Source of the DNA: Linanthus parryae
Lineage: Eukaryota > Streptophyta > Magnoliopsida > Ericales > Polemoniaceae
Direction: 5' to 3'
Assembly (NCBI GenBank): GCA_023055425.1
Contig: JALGPY010000003.1
Coordinates: forward strand, 76,607,491 to 76,671,490
DNA: 64,000 nt
Below are positions 1-11,362 of this stretch, in pieces; the first letter of the stretch is position 1; each line of letters starts with the position of its first letter. A program made the position numbers and the translations under genes. Under the pieces are notes generated by a model. The model did not search any database and was not told the origin of the DNA. It saw nothing but the letters and a program-made list of their open reading frames with translations.

Positions 1-1135
1 CTTGAAACTGACTGATCCTTATATGCATGAACTTAGGGGGAGTTTTTGTACTTGATTCAAACCTTAAACCCTTGCACGATTAGATGTTATTTGATGATGA
101 AAGACAAAGTGTTTTTACACAGTTTGCAGGATCTAACATTATCTGTTTGATTCAGTATTGCAGGGAATTATGTTTCCTATTTTGTAGGAGCATGTTTCCT
201 AACTTATGTTTTGCAGATATGGTAACTGCTTGATGATTGATTTTGAAATCAATCTGCTGTGTTTAAAAACTTCTCTATATACTTCCAAAATATCAAATCA
301 GTATCCCAAAAGATATTGATCAACTAGGCGTTTGAAGAAGCTGTTAGAAGAGTCAAGATTTGAAGCAAATTTTCAGTGAAGTTTGTTGAGAAGATTCTGA
401 AGATCTTCCATTCAAACTGAGTTCTTTAAAAAGAGAATTTCTGAAGGAATTCAAGACACAACTACAGAGAGCAATTCACATAGACACAAAAACAATCAAG
501 GATTGACAAACATCAAGGAAGCAGATTCATCTCTCAATCCAAACATCAGAAGAACACTACATACTCACTGCAGTTTCATTTCTTGTGTTCTTCTTGTACT
601 GAACTTCATTTGTATATCATTTTGATAATAATTCTAGTTCTCATTCTCAAGGATTGTTCAAGGTGAACAATGGATAATTATTAGTTAATCAGATAGCTAG
701 AGCAGGTACCAGATAGGTAGTGAGAACCACAAGCTCTAATAGAGTAAGGCATCTCTCGGTGCTTGAGATCTAGGGCTTAGCTGTTGATTAATAAGAGTTT
801 TGTTGAAAATCCTACAGGAGAAGATCCCTTAGGTGGAGACGTAGGTCCAAGTGGACTGAACTCTATATATCTAGTGTCTCCTGCATTTACTTTTCAGTTA
901 CACACTTAGAACTTTTGCAGCATCCAAAACAGTTTTATTTCAAGGGTTTGAAACTCATTTCAAGGCCTTGAAATAGACTTATTCTTCTATTTACTCTAAC
1001 TGTTTTATTCCAAGGGCTTGAAACTCATTTCAAGGCCTTGAATCTCTTTACAAATCTTTTGAAACCACTATTCTGGCAAAGTTTAGCAAAAGTCTGCATA
1101 CTCTATTCAACCCCCCTTCTTCTACCTACTGTACA
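1..1135 (+). mobile_element. Ty1-copia element, 3' end only (SIRE/Maximus-like), with 3' LTR 47-1135
   Basis: A purine run (AGGGGGAG, 35-42) is followed by a block that starts TGTAC at 47 and ends GTACA at 1135. This is the expected polypurine tract plus TG...CA long terminal repeat of an LTR retrotransposon in plus orientation. The LTR end, with a C-rich stretch just before the terminus, and the G-rich tract before it resemble SIRE-type copia elements. That clade call is from general likeness, not alignment. The coding part and 5' LTR lie outside the window, so the target duplication cannot be checked. Downstream sequence is an older LTR element into which this one appears to have inserted. 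Confidence 0.6.
931..1042 (+). repeat. Two-copy tandem repeat inside the LTR
   Basis: A 42-bp segment at 931-972 recurs at 1001-1042 with few differences (period 70 bp). Each copy has the inverted pair CAAGG...CCTTG around TTGAAACTCATTT. It lies in the 3' part of the copia LTR and contains no coding sequence. Confidence 0.75.
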
Positions 1136-1142
1136 CCCCTTC

Positions 1143-1326
1143 AAAGACGATTCTTATTCCATGCCAATAACTGAAAACTACAATAGTTTAAATAGAGTAC
1201 TAAACCTAACCCTAGTCTCTTACGGGCCAAGCCCAGTCTACTAACTAATTAAATAAACTAATTAAAAAATAAAATAAGCAATTAGCGACTAATTAAATAA
1301 ATAAACTGCTAATTATATAATTAACG

Positions 1327-1420
<94 letters not shown>

Positions 1421-1453
1421 TGTTGACCAGGATTATAAGGTTGACCCGTATCA
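1143..1453 (-). repeat. 3' LTR (partial) of the old gag-only element
   Basis: Homologous to 17103-17343 across its length, apart from an expanded ATT microsatellite. The element-side end is TGATACGG on the minus strand (1453). The other end is lost at the junction with the copia LTR at 1135. Confidence 0.65.
1327..1418. repeat. (ATT)n microsatellite
   Basis: About 30 uninterrupted ATT units. The sister LTR near 17288-17312 has only a short, imperfect AT-rich stretch here, so the array expanded after the two LTRs separated. It creates long artificial Asn or Ile runs in minus-strand frames. Confidence 0.95.
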
Positions 1454-2176
1454 ACTCCCTCGCGGTTGAAAAATGCCTTGTCCTCAAGGCGGATCAGAGA
1501 AGTAGTCCACTGCACATGACAGTCGTGGAGACGATCCCACGTGTACTGGGATGGGTAATTAGCCCCAACATGCATTCTGATTGTATCTGGGCTGGTTTGT
1601 TGAGTGGGCTTACCGAAATTACACTGTGGGCTCAAATAAGGTGGAGAAATAAAATAAGTAGTAGGCCCTGTAGTGATAAATGAAGTAACATGCCCAAAAT
1701 CGGAAGTGTGGGTATTTGAGTGCAACCCATTAAAATGTGGCCCAATGGAATGCCCAAGGCTGGAGCTAGGCCCAAACTGATGTGAAGTGTGAAGCCCAAA
1801 AGCTGGCCCAAATTGGCTTTGAGCCCTAACTGCTATTGAGCTCTGAACCGTGGTCAGCCATGACTGGTGGCCTCCGTGACTGGTGAAATGGCCGGGAGAG
1901 GTGGTTGGGGCGGCGAAATCTGCTAGAATTGAGGCGCCGCCTGCTGTGGTGGTGGCTGGAACGCCGAGTGCGCCGGAGAGGCTCGAAATGGTGGCAGATC
2001 AGGAGGCAACGGAAGAAGCGACTGAAGCGATGGGAATGGGTGACCTACGCCGGAATTTGAGCACACAGAGACTGGGTTCGTTTGGGTGCATTGAGGTCTC
2101 AACCCGTTAGAATCTGGGTTGTTCGCCGGCGAAAAAACCATTGTTGGCTGTGATGGGTGAAGAGTAGATGGGTCTG
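1454..2176 (-). pseudogene. 3' internal part of the gag-only element
   Basis: Minus-strand frames here are proline/serine-rich (for example LLPLPPDLPPF) and broken by stops. They run towards the LEDK-type tail at about 1455-1480 and then the LTR. This is the left half of the element interrupted at 2177 by the gypsy insertion; the GTCTG duplicated at 2172-2176 and 16446-16450 marks the break. No protease, reverse transcriptase or integrase motif is visible. I read it as non-autonomous sequence, not a host gene. Confidence 0.5.
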
Positions 2177-2709
2177 TGTCATGAATGGAGGTGCTGATTC
2201 AAGAGTTTTTAAAATTCTTTCAATGACCAAATGAACAGTAATTTACTGTTCATTTGGTAAAAGCTTAGATCGTTCAGTAGCCGTAGGATGGACTGAGTGG
2301 GGTTTTAATCTCAGCCCTTGATTGATTTGAACGTTGGATTCAAATGGCAGCCAAGCCATTAAGTGGAACGGGGTCGTTTCGGATGACAAGGCTTCTTCCC
2401 TCCTCCTATTGGTCCAAGTCAGCACACCAGTATCATTATTGCCAACTCAGCCGGCTTACGTGGAGAAGGCAGTTATCAATTAGTATTAATTAGACTCTGG
2501 CCCAATAGTTAGGTTAATTATATTTATGGCATTATTATATATACTTGTAAGCTTGCATTTGACATTTCAATGAATATTTTGTTAAACAAATATCTTCTCC
2601 GAATTCTCTCTGATCTTCTTCTTCCTCTCTATCAATTTCTTCTTCGATTTCTTCTTCGATTCTTATCAAATCTCTCAGAATTAGGGCAGGAATTTCTCAA
2701 TTTCTGACA
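2177..2709 (+). repeat. 5' LTR of the gypsy element
   Basis: Begins TGTCATGAATGG and ends CTGACA. A TATATATA stretch near 2534-2542 is the likely promoter TATA region. The end is rich in TTCTTC repeats. Matches 15910-16445. Confidence 0.92.
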
Positions 2710-2710
2710 A

Positions 2711-2725
2711 TTGGTATCAGAGCCA
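2711..2725 (+). other. Primer binding site, gypsy element
   Basis: TTGGTATCAGAGCC starts two bases after the LTR end. It is complementary to the 3' end of initiator methionine tRNA, the usual primer for chromoviruses and copia elements. Confidence 0.9.
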
Positions 2726-2753
2726 ACCCTTCTCTGCTCTCTGATTATCAGAA

Positions 2754-2868
2754 ATGGGACCAAGGAAAGCTCCGTCGGTGAATCTCGATCCATGGGATAA
2801 CGTGAGAGATCAATTCCAGGCAGTGGATGAAGCCATTAACGAGATCCGAGCCGGACAAGACTTACTCC
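2754..2868 (+). pseudogene. Gypsy gag-pol polyprotein, 5' fragment (first 115 bases)
   Basis: The ATG at 2754 lies about 30 bases past the primer binding site and opens a frame starting MGPRKAPSVNLDPWDNV. The frame runs to the point where the copia element inserted (2868/2869). Allowing for one copy of the ACTCC duplication, the frame continues without a shift at 11363. This shows that the copia element landed inside a coding sequence that was open at the time. It is the N-terminal, pre-capsid part of gag and has no recognisable domain by itself. Confidence 0.85.
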
Positions 2869-4297
2869 TGTTGGAATAGATGCCCTAGAGGCAATCTAGT
2901 TTAGTATGAATTTGTATATGGCTAGAAAATTCATTTATTATTTCTTGGATATTTAATATAATGAAGTCCTTAGATTTACAATCGTGTTGTTTATCTTAAA
3001 TATCCCTAGTCAAGTATAATGATTAATGGGACAATCATCATTAGACTAGTATGGGGTTGGATTGATATGGAGATATCACGATCCAACACATAGGTGTGCA
3101 TTACGGAATGTTGCACTGGATTGACCCATCACCGAGAAGGCTACATACATGTTATGTTGAGTCACAAGTGCTTCTCGGGTGCAATGGTATTGTCATCCTT
3201 AGACTTGAAGTCACTAGATATTCTAGTTGTGGATCATTGTGATCTTGGTAGCGTTAAACGCTACACCGTAACTGGGTAGTTATAAAGGCGTGTACTGGAT
3301 ACAATGAGAAGCAAGCTTAGAGATCGTATTGGACGTAGAGAGGATTTTCCCCTCCCACATAACGGGAGCAAGTATCCTAGGCCACTCGAAGGATAGTGCT
3401 TATAGAATGTCTGGCCAGACTCAAATAAATCAATATGGGATATTGATGTTATTTGCACGATTAAGGCTATCCCATAGATCGAGAAACTATGGATTGGATA
3501 TACGAGTGTGACTTGTATGTCTCGTGTCCAATCCGGATATGGAGGCAAAGGGATGAGACAATTACTTGTACAAGGTTGTCTAGATGACTATTCTATTAGT
3601 TGGCTAGAATGGATGTTTTGCTAGAAACTGCTCCATGTTAGCAAATAGTTGCTACCAACTAGATAGAACCTATGGGGTCACACGCTATATAGAGTTGTAC
3701 TAGATTTGGGAATTAATTAATTGGATTAATTAATTAGAAGGATCACTTTGCAAACCCTTACAAACTTAGTAGGGACTAATTTGCAAGGAAGGGACTAAAT
3801 TGAATTCTAGTAGGACTAGAATAAGTCCTTTAGGTAGTTAACAAGGAGTTGTTGGACTATATAAAGGACCCTCCTTCCTTCCTTCCTCATAACTTATGCT
3901 CATTAGTGATCATAACAAGAGTGGGAGAGAACAAAGGAGAGAGAGAGCAAGCAACAAGGGCCGAACCCGTCCCTTGCCGCCGCCCCCTCACCCCGTCGGC
4001 CAAAAGAGGGCCGAGCCCCTTTTTTTGTCTCGTTTTGCATGATTCCTTCACCCTCCTCTTATTCCGGGCTAGCACCAAGGAGTTTGGGAGATCTAGGAGC
4101 AACTCTAGGCGTGGATCAACTATAGAGAACGTGACACTATTCGCGTTTGAAGTCATCAAGGAGAACCCAAAGGTGTGTTTATGATTTCTTACCTTTACTA
4201 TCGTTATGCATCTAGACTTGTGATCCTTGGAGGGTTTTGCATGGTTATTTGTTTGATTATGCTTCCGTTTGCGCGATCCATGAATCAAAACCCTACA
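2869..4297 (+). repeat. 5' LTR of the Angela-type copia element
   Basis: TGTTGG...CCCTACA. A strong TATA box (CTATATAAAG, about 3857-3867) is followed by CCTTCCTTCCTTCC, the likely start of the transcribed R region. Confidence 0.95.
3857..3867 (+). promoter_or_regulatory. TATA box in the copia 5' LTR
   Basis: CTATATAAAG, a close match to the plant TATA consensus, placed two-thirds into the LTR as expected for a U3 promoter; the same sequence occurs in the 3' LTR. Confidence 0.7.
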
Positions 4298-4298
4298 G

Positions 4299-4312
4299 TG
4301 GTATCAGAGCCA
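4299..4312 (+). other. Primer binding site, Angela-type copia
   Basis: TGGTATCAGAGCCA one base after the 5' LTR; complementary to initiator Met-tRNA. Confidence 0.92.
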
Positions 4313-5971
4313 CAGGTCATAGAGCATAAACGTAGTTTATGTGTTACATTCTTGTTGTTTTACACCTTAATTTATTGTTTATCGCGTAAAACAAGACAAA
4401 TCAAGCATGGGATGCAATTTGTCAATAATTAGATCATAACAAGACCCAATTTTGCATTGGATGCATGAATTGGTGAGTTTGAGAAATTTTAGGATCATAG
4501 ATCTAGGGTTTGGGCATCCTTGGGGAAGAAGGAGTTCTCCCAAAACAAGGAAACAACCAAACTTGGGCTCCAAGCAAGGGAGTTGTTTTGGAAACAACTC
4601 CCAAGAGGAGGTTCGGCCCCCTAGGGGACCGCCCCCTTGCTTGCCGCCCAAGCTTGGCCGCCCTAAGGGGGCGGCCCTAACCCGCGGGCCTAGCTTGCGG
4701 GTTTTGGGCCGGGCCGGCCCTAGGGCCTTGTGGTTCACTTTATTGGGCCCGGGCAATTGGATTGTTGGGCCCATGGACCGTTTTAACCCTAGAAATCCTA
4801 AAATCAATTAAAATTGACCAAGCACGTTAAAATTGGATTTTAACTGTTTATGTGCAAATCGCATGGTGATTGGATATGGCCTTAGGATGTGGTTTGATGT
4901 GGATGTTTAATTTTGTGGTTTGGTTTTACGGCCTGCGAGCTGATTAATTAATTGTAATAATGAATTAGGGTTTTATGGCCTGCGTGCCATTTTTTTCTCT
5001 CAACTTGTGAGATTTATTTTATTTAGTATAGATATTAGTTAGTGCTAGATAAAGTAGATTGTTAGTCAAGATTGGAGAAAAAGAAGCCCAAAGCCAAAGG
5101 AGCCACAAAAGATGGAGCATGGAGCATACCACATGACTATGAAGGATGGACCAAAAAGATCAAGACGCATGGAGATGTGTTTGCTTAGGGTTCATAGATA
5201 ATTCCATTGGCTTGGAATTATCTTAGTCCAGAAAAGGCCATATCCACATCACGTTTAATTTCTGTTTTGTGGTTGTTTATTTATTGTCTTATTATTTGTG
5301 TGGTTGGTGTATGGATGATGCATGCAATTAGGATAATAAGATAATTAGACAACCCGGATCTATTATTTGGAGTTGTGCCCAAACTCAAATAGATAGATTA
5401 GTTGATATTGATCAACAAAACAATTAAAATTGAATTGAAAATCCCTCAAATTTTTAAATATTGTGTTCTTGCCTTCTCGTTATTTAAACACTCATTATCA
5501 TCATTATTTATCAAGTTCGTGCGTGCCAAAGCATGGCGACTTGGTTCATAATGATGGAATGCGATGGCACGTAACAATGTGCAATTGTTTAGATAAGAGG
5601 TTGAACACAACTAGGCTATTAATTTGATTAAGAAACCTAGAGGCAATCAATTGGGATTATCCATATGGATGGATAAATAAGGAGTTATTTGCGCGGTTGA
5701 ACCAAGAGTTGCATATGGGATGCAATTGGAATTGTTCCTACCTAAAAGTAGTCGAATTATGGGTGACTTGCCAAAGCAAGCTCATAAGGAGATGAAAAGA
5801 TGGATCTTGGCCCACTAGAAAATATAAGGATATTTTCCGCATTAATATCTTGAGGGTTATTAATCCGTAGAAAAATAGTGGGAGCTATATTTAATAAACT
5901 AGCCATTATTAATATAGTCAAAAATTCACAAATACTAAAACTTGCGTATTTTTCTTTTTGTAGAATTCCAA
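4313..5971 (+). other. Untranslated leader of the Angela-type copia element
   Basis: About 1.66 kb between primer site and gag, without a convincing coding frame. It includes a GC-rich stretch (about 4600-4760) with self-complementary pieces such as GGCCGCCCTAAGGGGGCGGCC, which could fold in the RNA. A long leader is normal in this lineage. Confidence 0.75.
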
Positions 5972-8900
5972 ATGGCAAACAACTCATCGAGTTCACAACA
6001 TTCCCTACGATCTGTCCTTGAGAAGGACAAGCTCTCTGGAACCAACTTTCTTGATTGGTACAGAAACTTGAGAATTGTTCTCAAGCAAGAGAAGAAACTG
6101 TACGCAATAGAGGAGCATGTTCCAGAAGGTCCAGAGAATCAGACACCTGCTGCCTTAAAGGCGTATCAAAAGCGTGTTGATGGCGCTAATGATGCGGCCT
6201 GCCTAATGCTTTGCACCATGACCTCTGAGCTTCAGAAGCAACACGAGAAAATGAATGCTGTCGATATGATCGGACATCTAAAGCAGCTCTTCCAAGAGCA
6301 GGCGAGGGTAGAGAGGTATGAGGTCTCAAAGGCACTGTTCAAATTTCATCTGGCAGAAGGGAATCCGGTGGGACCCCATGTACTCCGAATGATCGGGTAC
6401 TTGGAGAATCTCGCCCGGCTTGGGTTCCCGGTCGGCCAAGAGTTGGCAACCGATCTCGTGTTGCAATCGTTGCCCGAGAGTTATGGACAGTTCATTATGA
6501 ACTATAACATGAACGAGATCGTTAAACCACTGCCAGATTTGCTCAACATGTTGAGGACGGCTGAACAGAGCATCAACAAGGGTAAGGGCAAGGCCATTAT
6601 GATGGTGCATAAAGGAAAGGGCAAAAGGTTTGCCTCTTCCTCCAAGGGAAAAAGCAAGTCAGTTGCCAAGTCCAAGGAACAAGCCCTTAAGCCTGTTGGT
6701 GGCATTGCCAAGGTCGTGACTAAGGGTGAGTGTCACTACTGCAGTCAACCTGGACACTGGAGGAGGAACTGCCCAAAATATCTGGAGGACAAGAGGCTTG
6801 GAATAGTGATTCCACCACCACCAGGTATTTTTGTTGTAGATGTCAATTTAACTGTCTCTACATCATGGGTATTAGATACTGGATGTGGATCTCATATTTT
6901 TCGAAATATGCAGGATCTAAAGAGAAGTAAAAGATCGGCTAAAGGGGAGGTAGATCTGCGCGTTGGGAATGGAGCAAAGGTTGCTGCGTTGGCCATAGGC
7001 GTGTGCGAGCTATCTCTGCCTTCAGGATTAGTTTTAGAATTAAATAATTACTATTTTGTGCCTGCTATGAGCAGAAACATTATTTCTATTTCTTGTTTGG
7101 ACAAGGAAGGTTTTATTATTTCAATAAAGAACAATTGTTGTTCCTTTTATTTGAATAATATTCACTATTTTAGTGCGCAATTATTTAATGGACTTTATGT
7201 CCTTGATCTAAGCAATCCTGTCTACAACATTAATACCAAGCGGATTAAAATAAATGATTTAAATCCTGCTTATTTATGGCATTGTCGTTTAGGCCACATA
7301 AATGAGAAACGTGTATCTAGACTCCATAAGGATGGATTACTAGACTCATTTGATTTTGAATCATATGAGACATGTGAGGCTTGTTTATTGGGAAAAATGA
7401 CAAAGTCCCCTTTCAATAAGAAAGGTGAGAGGACTAGTGAGCAATTAGCACTCATACATACCGATGTGTGTGGGCCATTTGCCACGCCTGCCAGGGGTGG
7501 TTATGTCTACTTCATTACATTTACTGATGATTACAGTAGATATGGATTTGTGTACCTTATGAGGGCAAAATCCGAATCCTTTGAAGTGTTCAAAGAATTA
7601 AAGAATGAAGTAGAGAAGCAACTTGGCAAAAGTATCAAGGCTCTACGATCGGATCGTGGAGGAGAATACTTGAGCCAAGAGTTTGACGACTATCTTAGAG
7701 AGTGTGGGATCGTGTCCCAACTCACCCCACCCGGAACGCCACAATGGAATGGCGTGTCCGAGAGGAGGAATCGAACCCTATTGGATATGGTTCGGTCTAT
7801 GATGTGTCAAACCGATCTTCCATTATCATTTTGGGGCTACGCTCTATTAAGTGCAGCTTTCACCATTAACCGTGTTCCATCTAAATCAGTCATGAAGACA
7901 CCATATGAGATGTGGAGTGGGAGGCGTCCCACACTGTCGTTCATGAGGATTCTGCGATGTCTATGTAAAACGTTTACAATCAGACAAGCTAGGGCCTAAA
8001 TCGGATAAGTGTAAATATGTGGGGTACCCTAAGGAAACTAAGGGATACTACTTCTACAATCCAACCGAGAACAAAGTGTTTGTTGCTCGGACCGACGTGT
8101 TTCTAGAAAGAGAGTTTGTCTCTAAAGAAGCAAGTGGGAGGAATGTAGAACTTGAAGAGGTTCAAGAACCACAAATCACTGAACCAATTATGGAACATGA
8201 ACAGGAATCACAAGCAGTTGTGGAGCCACCTGTTCAGGTAACACAAGAGCTTCGTAGATCTAGTAGAGTGCGCCAGGAACCCGAGAGGTACGGACTTCTC
8301 GTAACTGATTCCGGTGACACGATGCTCATAGATGATGAGCCTACTACCTATGAGGAGGCCATGAGTGGCCCAGACTCGCAGAAGTGGCTTGAAGCCATGA
8401 GATCCGAGATGGAATCCATGTATACCAACAAAGTATGGACTTTGGTGGAACCACCCGATGGGGCGCGACCCATAGGGTGCAAGTGGGTCTTCAAGAAGAA
8501 GATCGACATGGATGGTAATGTGATTACCTATAGGGCCGATTGGTGGCTAAAGGATTCAGACAGATTCATGGTATTGACTATGATGAAACCTTTTCACCAG
8601 TCGCTATGACCAAATCCATCCGAATCCTACTTGCAATTGCAGCATACTACGACTATGAGATTTGGCAGATGGATGTCAAAACAGCATTCCTTTATGGGAA
8701 TCTCCTCGAGGACGTGTATATGATACAGCCGGAGGGTTTTGAGGATCCAAAGCAAGCCAACAAAGTCTGTAAGCTGCAACGATCCATTTATGGATTGAAG
8801 CAAGCTTCTAGGAGTTGGAATCGACGTTTTGATGAAGTGGTCAAAGAGTTTGGCTTCATCAGAAACGAAGATGAGTCTTGTGTCTACAAGAAGGTTAGTG

Positions 8901-9914
8901 GGAGCTCTGTAGCTTTTCTGGTCTTGTATGTGGATGACATACTACTCATTGGAAACGACATTCCCATGCTGCAATCTGTGAAAGATTGGCTAGGAAAGTG
9001 TTTCTCAATGAAGGACTTAGGGGAAGCAGCCTATATACTCGGTATAAAGATCTATAGAGATAGATCTAAAAGGTTGCTAGGCCTAAGTCAAGGTACATAT
9101 ATTGACAAGGTGTTGAAGCGGTTCAACATGCAAGATTCCAAGAAGGGATTCTTGCCCACGTCACATGGAATCACTCTTTCGAAGAGTGGTTGTCCTTCCA
9201 ATGAGATTGAGAAGGAACGCATGAGTAGGATTCCCTATGCCTCGGCCATAGGATCTATCATGTACGCCATGTTATGTACTAGACCAGATGTGTCATATGC
9301 CTTGAGTATGACAAGCAGATACCAATCCAATCCGGGTGAGAGTCACTGGATTGCTGTCAAGAACATCCTAAAGTACTTGAGAAGAACTAAGGATGCTTTC
9401 TTGATGTTTGGCGGTGAGGAAGAGTTGCGTGTAAGGGGTTACACTGATGCAAGCTTCCAAACTGACATAGATGACTTTAGGTCACAGTCGGGATATGTGT
9501 TTAGCCTGAATGGAGCAGCGGTGAGCTGGAAGAGTTCCAAGCAAGAGACGGTAGCTGATTCTACAACAGAGGCTGAGTACATTGCTGCAAATGGCGCAGC
9601 AAAGGAGGTTGTTTGGATCAGAAAGTTTGTTTCTGAACTTGGTGTGGTCCCTAGCATTGCGGATCCAGTGGAGTTGTTCTGTGACAACACTGGGGCGATC
9701 GCGCAATCAAAGGAACCCAGATCGCACCAGAACCAAGCACGTGCTCAGGAAGTTTCATCTGATTCGAGATATTATAGATAGAGGAGATGTTCGAATATGC
9801 AAGATTCCTACAGATGATAATCTGTCAGACCCGCTTACGAAGCCTCTCACGCAGTGGAAGCATGAAGGGCACACTAGGAGTATGGGCATACGAGATGCGC
9901 CAGATTGGCTCTAG
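5972..9914 (+). pseudogene. Angela-type gag-pol polyprotein, three frameshifts
   Basis: The ATG at 5972 is preferred over one 30 bases upstream because MANNSSSSQHSL is a typical copia gag start. Domains: gag (about 6020-6600), zinc knuckle CHYCSQPGHWRRNC (about 6731), protease WVLDTGCGSH (about 6866), pre-integrase LWHCRLGH (about 7276), integrase core with HTDVCGPF, RSDRGGEYLS and a distal Glu in GVSERRNRTLLD (7450-7790), reverse transcriptase with YVDDILL (about 8929), and RNase H starting YTDAS (about 9440). Protease has CGSH where ASSH is more common. Frame breaks: near 7950 (end of integrase), near 8537 (early reverse transcriptase, one base missing) and near 9722 (RNase H). The stop is at 9912-9914, just before the purine tract at 9919-9928. 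Confidence 0.92.
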
Positions 9915-9918
9915 TGCA

Positions 9919-9928
9919 AGTGGGAGAC
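9919..9928 (+). other. Polypurine tract, Angela-type copia
   Basis: AAGTGGGAGA immediately before the 3' LTR. Confidence 0.8.
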
Positions 9929-11357
9929 TGTTGGAATAGATGCCCTAGAGGCAATCTAGTTTAGTATGAATTTGTATATGGCTAGAAAATTCATTTATTA
10001 TTTATTGGATATTTAATATAATGAAGTCCTTAGATTTACAATCGTGTTGTTTATCTTAAATATCCCTAGTCAAGTATAATGATTAATGGGACAATCATCT
10101 ATAGACTAGTATGGGGTTGGATTGATATGGAGATATCACGATCCAACACATAGGTGTGCATTACGGAATGTTGCACTGGATTGACCCATCACCGAGAAGG
10201 CTACATACATGTTATGTTGAGTCACAAGTGCTTCTCGGGTGCAATGGTATTGTCATCCTTAGACTTGAAGTCACTAGATATTCTAGTTGTGGATCATTGT
10301 GATCTTGGTAGCGTTAAACGCTACACCGTAACTGGGTAGTTATAAAGGCGTGTACTGGATACAATGAGAAGCAAGCTTAGAGATCGTAGTGGACGTAGAG
10401 AGGATTTGCCCCTCCCACATAACGGGAGTAAGTATCCTAGGCCACTCGAAGGATAGTGCTTATAGAATGTCTGGCCAGACTCAAATAAATCAATATGGGA
10501 TATTGATGTTATTTGCACGAATAAGGCTATCCCATAGATCGAGAAACTATGGATTGGATATACGAGTGTGACTTGTATGTCTCGTGTCCAATCCGGATAT
10601 GGAGGCAAAGGGATGAGACAATTACTTGTACAAGGTTGTCTAGATGACTATTCTATTAGTTGGCTAGAATGGATGTTTTGCTAGAAACCGCTCCATGTTA
10701 GCAAATAGTTGCTACCAACTAGATAGAACCTATGGGGTCACACGCTATATAGAGTTTTACTAGATTTGGGAATTAATTAATTGGATTAATTAATTAGAAG
10801 GATCACTTTGCAAACCCTTGCAAACTTAGTAGGGACTAATTTGCAAGGAAGGGACTAAATTGAATTCTAGTAGGACTAGAATAAGTCCTTTAGGTAGTTA
10901 ACAAGGAGTTGTTGGACTATATAAAGGACCCTCCTTCCTTCCTTCCTCATAACTTATGCTCATTAGTGATCATAACAAGAGTGGGAGAGAACAAAGGAGA
11001 GAGAGAGCAAGCAACAAGGGCCGAACCCGTCCCTTGCCGCCGCCCCCTCACCCCGTCGGCCAAAAGAGGGCCGAGCCCCTTTTTTTGTCTCGTTTTGCGT
11101 GATTCCTTCACCCTCCTCTTATTCCGGGCTAGCACCAAGGAGTTTGGGAGATCTAGGAGAAACTCTAGGCGTGGATCAACTATAGAGAACGTGACATTAT
11201 TCGCGTTTGAAGTCATCAAGGAGAACCCAAAGGTGTGTTTATGATTTCTTACCTTTACTATCGTTATGCATCTAGACTTGTGATCCTTGGAGGGTTTTGC
11301 ATGGTTATTTGTTTGATTATGCTTCCGTTTGCGCGATCCATGAATCAAAACCCTACA
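9929..11357 (+). repeat. 3' LTR of the Angela-type copia element
   Basis: Same length as the 5' LTR, with about 13 substitutions and no length change. The TATA box copy is near 10917-10927. Transcription from this LTR would read into the remaining gypsy gag. Confidence 0.95.
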
Positions 11358-11362
11358 ACTCC

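Larger units (their letters stand above)
2869..11357 (+). mobile_element. Ty1-copia element, Angela-type, nested in the gypsy gag
   Basis: LTRs at 2869-4297 and 9929-11357 are both 1,429 bp, start TGTTGG and end CCCTACA. They are flanked by the 5-bp duplication ACTCC (2864-2868 and 11358-11362). The LTR start, with TGCCCTAGAGGCAAT, and its 1.4-kb length match what is known of the Angela/BARE lineage. Domain order is gag, protease, integrase, reverse transcriptase, RNase H, which defines copia. By eye the LTRs differ at about 13 of 1,429 positions (0.9%). The polyprotein has three single-base frameshifts, so this copy is not autonomous as assembled. Confidence 0.93.

Noticed and set aside
1321..1725. 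Minus-strand frame with a long poly-Asn tail, superficially prion-like
   Set aside because: The Asn run is simply the (ATT)n microsatellite in an LTR; the sister LTR lacks it.
3094..3548. Frames of 60-95 codons, repeated at 10154-10608
   Set aside because: They lie in the two LTR copies of the Angela-type element; non-coding LTR sequence.
4379..4811. Overlapping long frames on both strands in a GC-rich block
   Set aside because: Retrotransposon leader; few stops because of GC content, no recognisable protein.
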